DNA from: an uncultured Parabacteroides sp.
GTDB taxonomy: Bacteria > Bacteroidota > Bacteroidia > Bacteroidales > Tannerellaceae
NCBI GenBank assembly: GCA_900770835.1
Contig: CAAGLQ010000125.1
Span: 1-6,319 of the forward strand
Length of the DNA: 6,319 bases
Reading direction: 5' to 3'
This document shows, piece by piece, positions 6,313-6,319 of this stretch; position 1 is the first letter of the stretch, and each line of letters opens with the position of its first letter. Below the pieces are notes generated by a model. That model had not been told where the DNA came from, did no database searches, and worked only from the letters and a program-made list of their open reading frames with translations. Made by a program: the position numbers and the translations under genes.

Positions 6313-6319
6313 CAACAAT

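Larger units (their letters stand above)
5996..6319 (-). other. Gene-free structured leader upstream of the operon
   Basis: No convincing gene lies in these 324 bases on either strand. Read leftward they hold a candidate Bacteroidetes promoter at the edge, a compact 7-bp dyad, a long three-helix inverted repeat, a second imperfect hairpin sharing an arm with it, and a hairpin over the methyltransferase start. If the edge promoter is used, the transcript has a leader of about 300 nt. Very short ATG frames occur (20 codons at 6273-6211 and 27 codons at 6144-6061), but I see no support for translation. No divergent gene begins here. Confidence 0.6.

Overview
The window is about 6.3 kb of roughly 50% GC DNA, almost all of it one leftward (minus-strand) operon. 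The host is probably in the Bacteroidota, most likely Bacteroidales. The reasons are a TAACTTTG box matching the Bacteroidetes -7 promoter consensus TAnnTTTG at the upstream edge, the lack of recognisable Shine-Dalgarno sequences before the starts, and the general character of the proteins. I cannot name a genus.

Layout in transcription order (right to left): 6319-5996 is a gene-free leader with a candidate promoter and several stem-loops, one of which pairs over the first start codon. 5995-3236 encodes a 919-residue MmeI-like N6-adenine DNA methyltransferase. 3239-1209 encodes a 676-residue superfamily 2 helicase/translocase that starts inside an ATGA overlap with the methyltransferase stop. 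1196-978 encodes a 72-residue protein resembling the N-terminal module of a GIY-YIG nuclease family. 965-1 encodes the GIY-YIG (T5orf172/Mug113-like) nuclease itself, which runs off the left edge probably close to its natural end.

Together these form a methylase-helicase-GIY-YIG nuclease cassette with the same composition as the Bacillus subtilis yeeA(dnmA)-yeeB-yeeC locus. My reading is a restriction-modification or phage-defence island. The methyltransferase would mark host DNA at an asymmetric site; its N-terminal nuclease-like region shows no D...E-x-K signature. The helicase would move along or remodel unmodified DNA, and the GIY-YIG protein would supply cleavage. Only the protein families are seen in the sequence; the joint mechanism is inference.

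Four features stand out. The nuclease is split in a single reading frame by one TAA codon, and both halves begin with the same short motif. The specificity part of the methyltransferase is markedly AT-rich against GC-richer flanks, suggesting a swapped recognition domain. The leader can form mutually exclusive RNA pairings. A hairpin sequesters the methyltransferase start codon.
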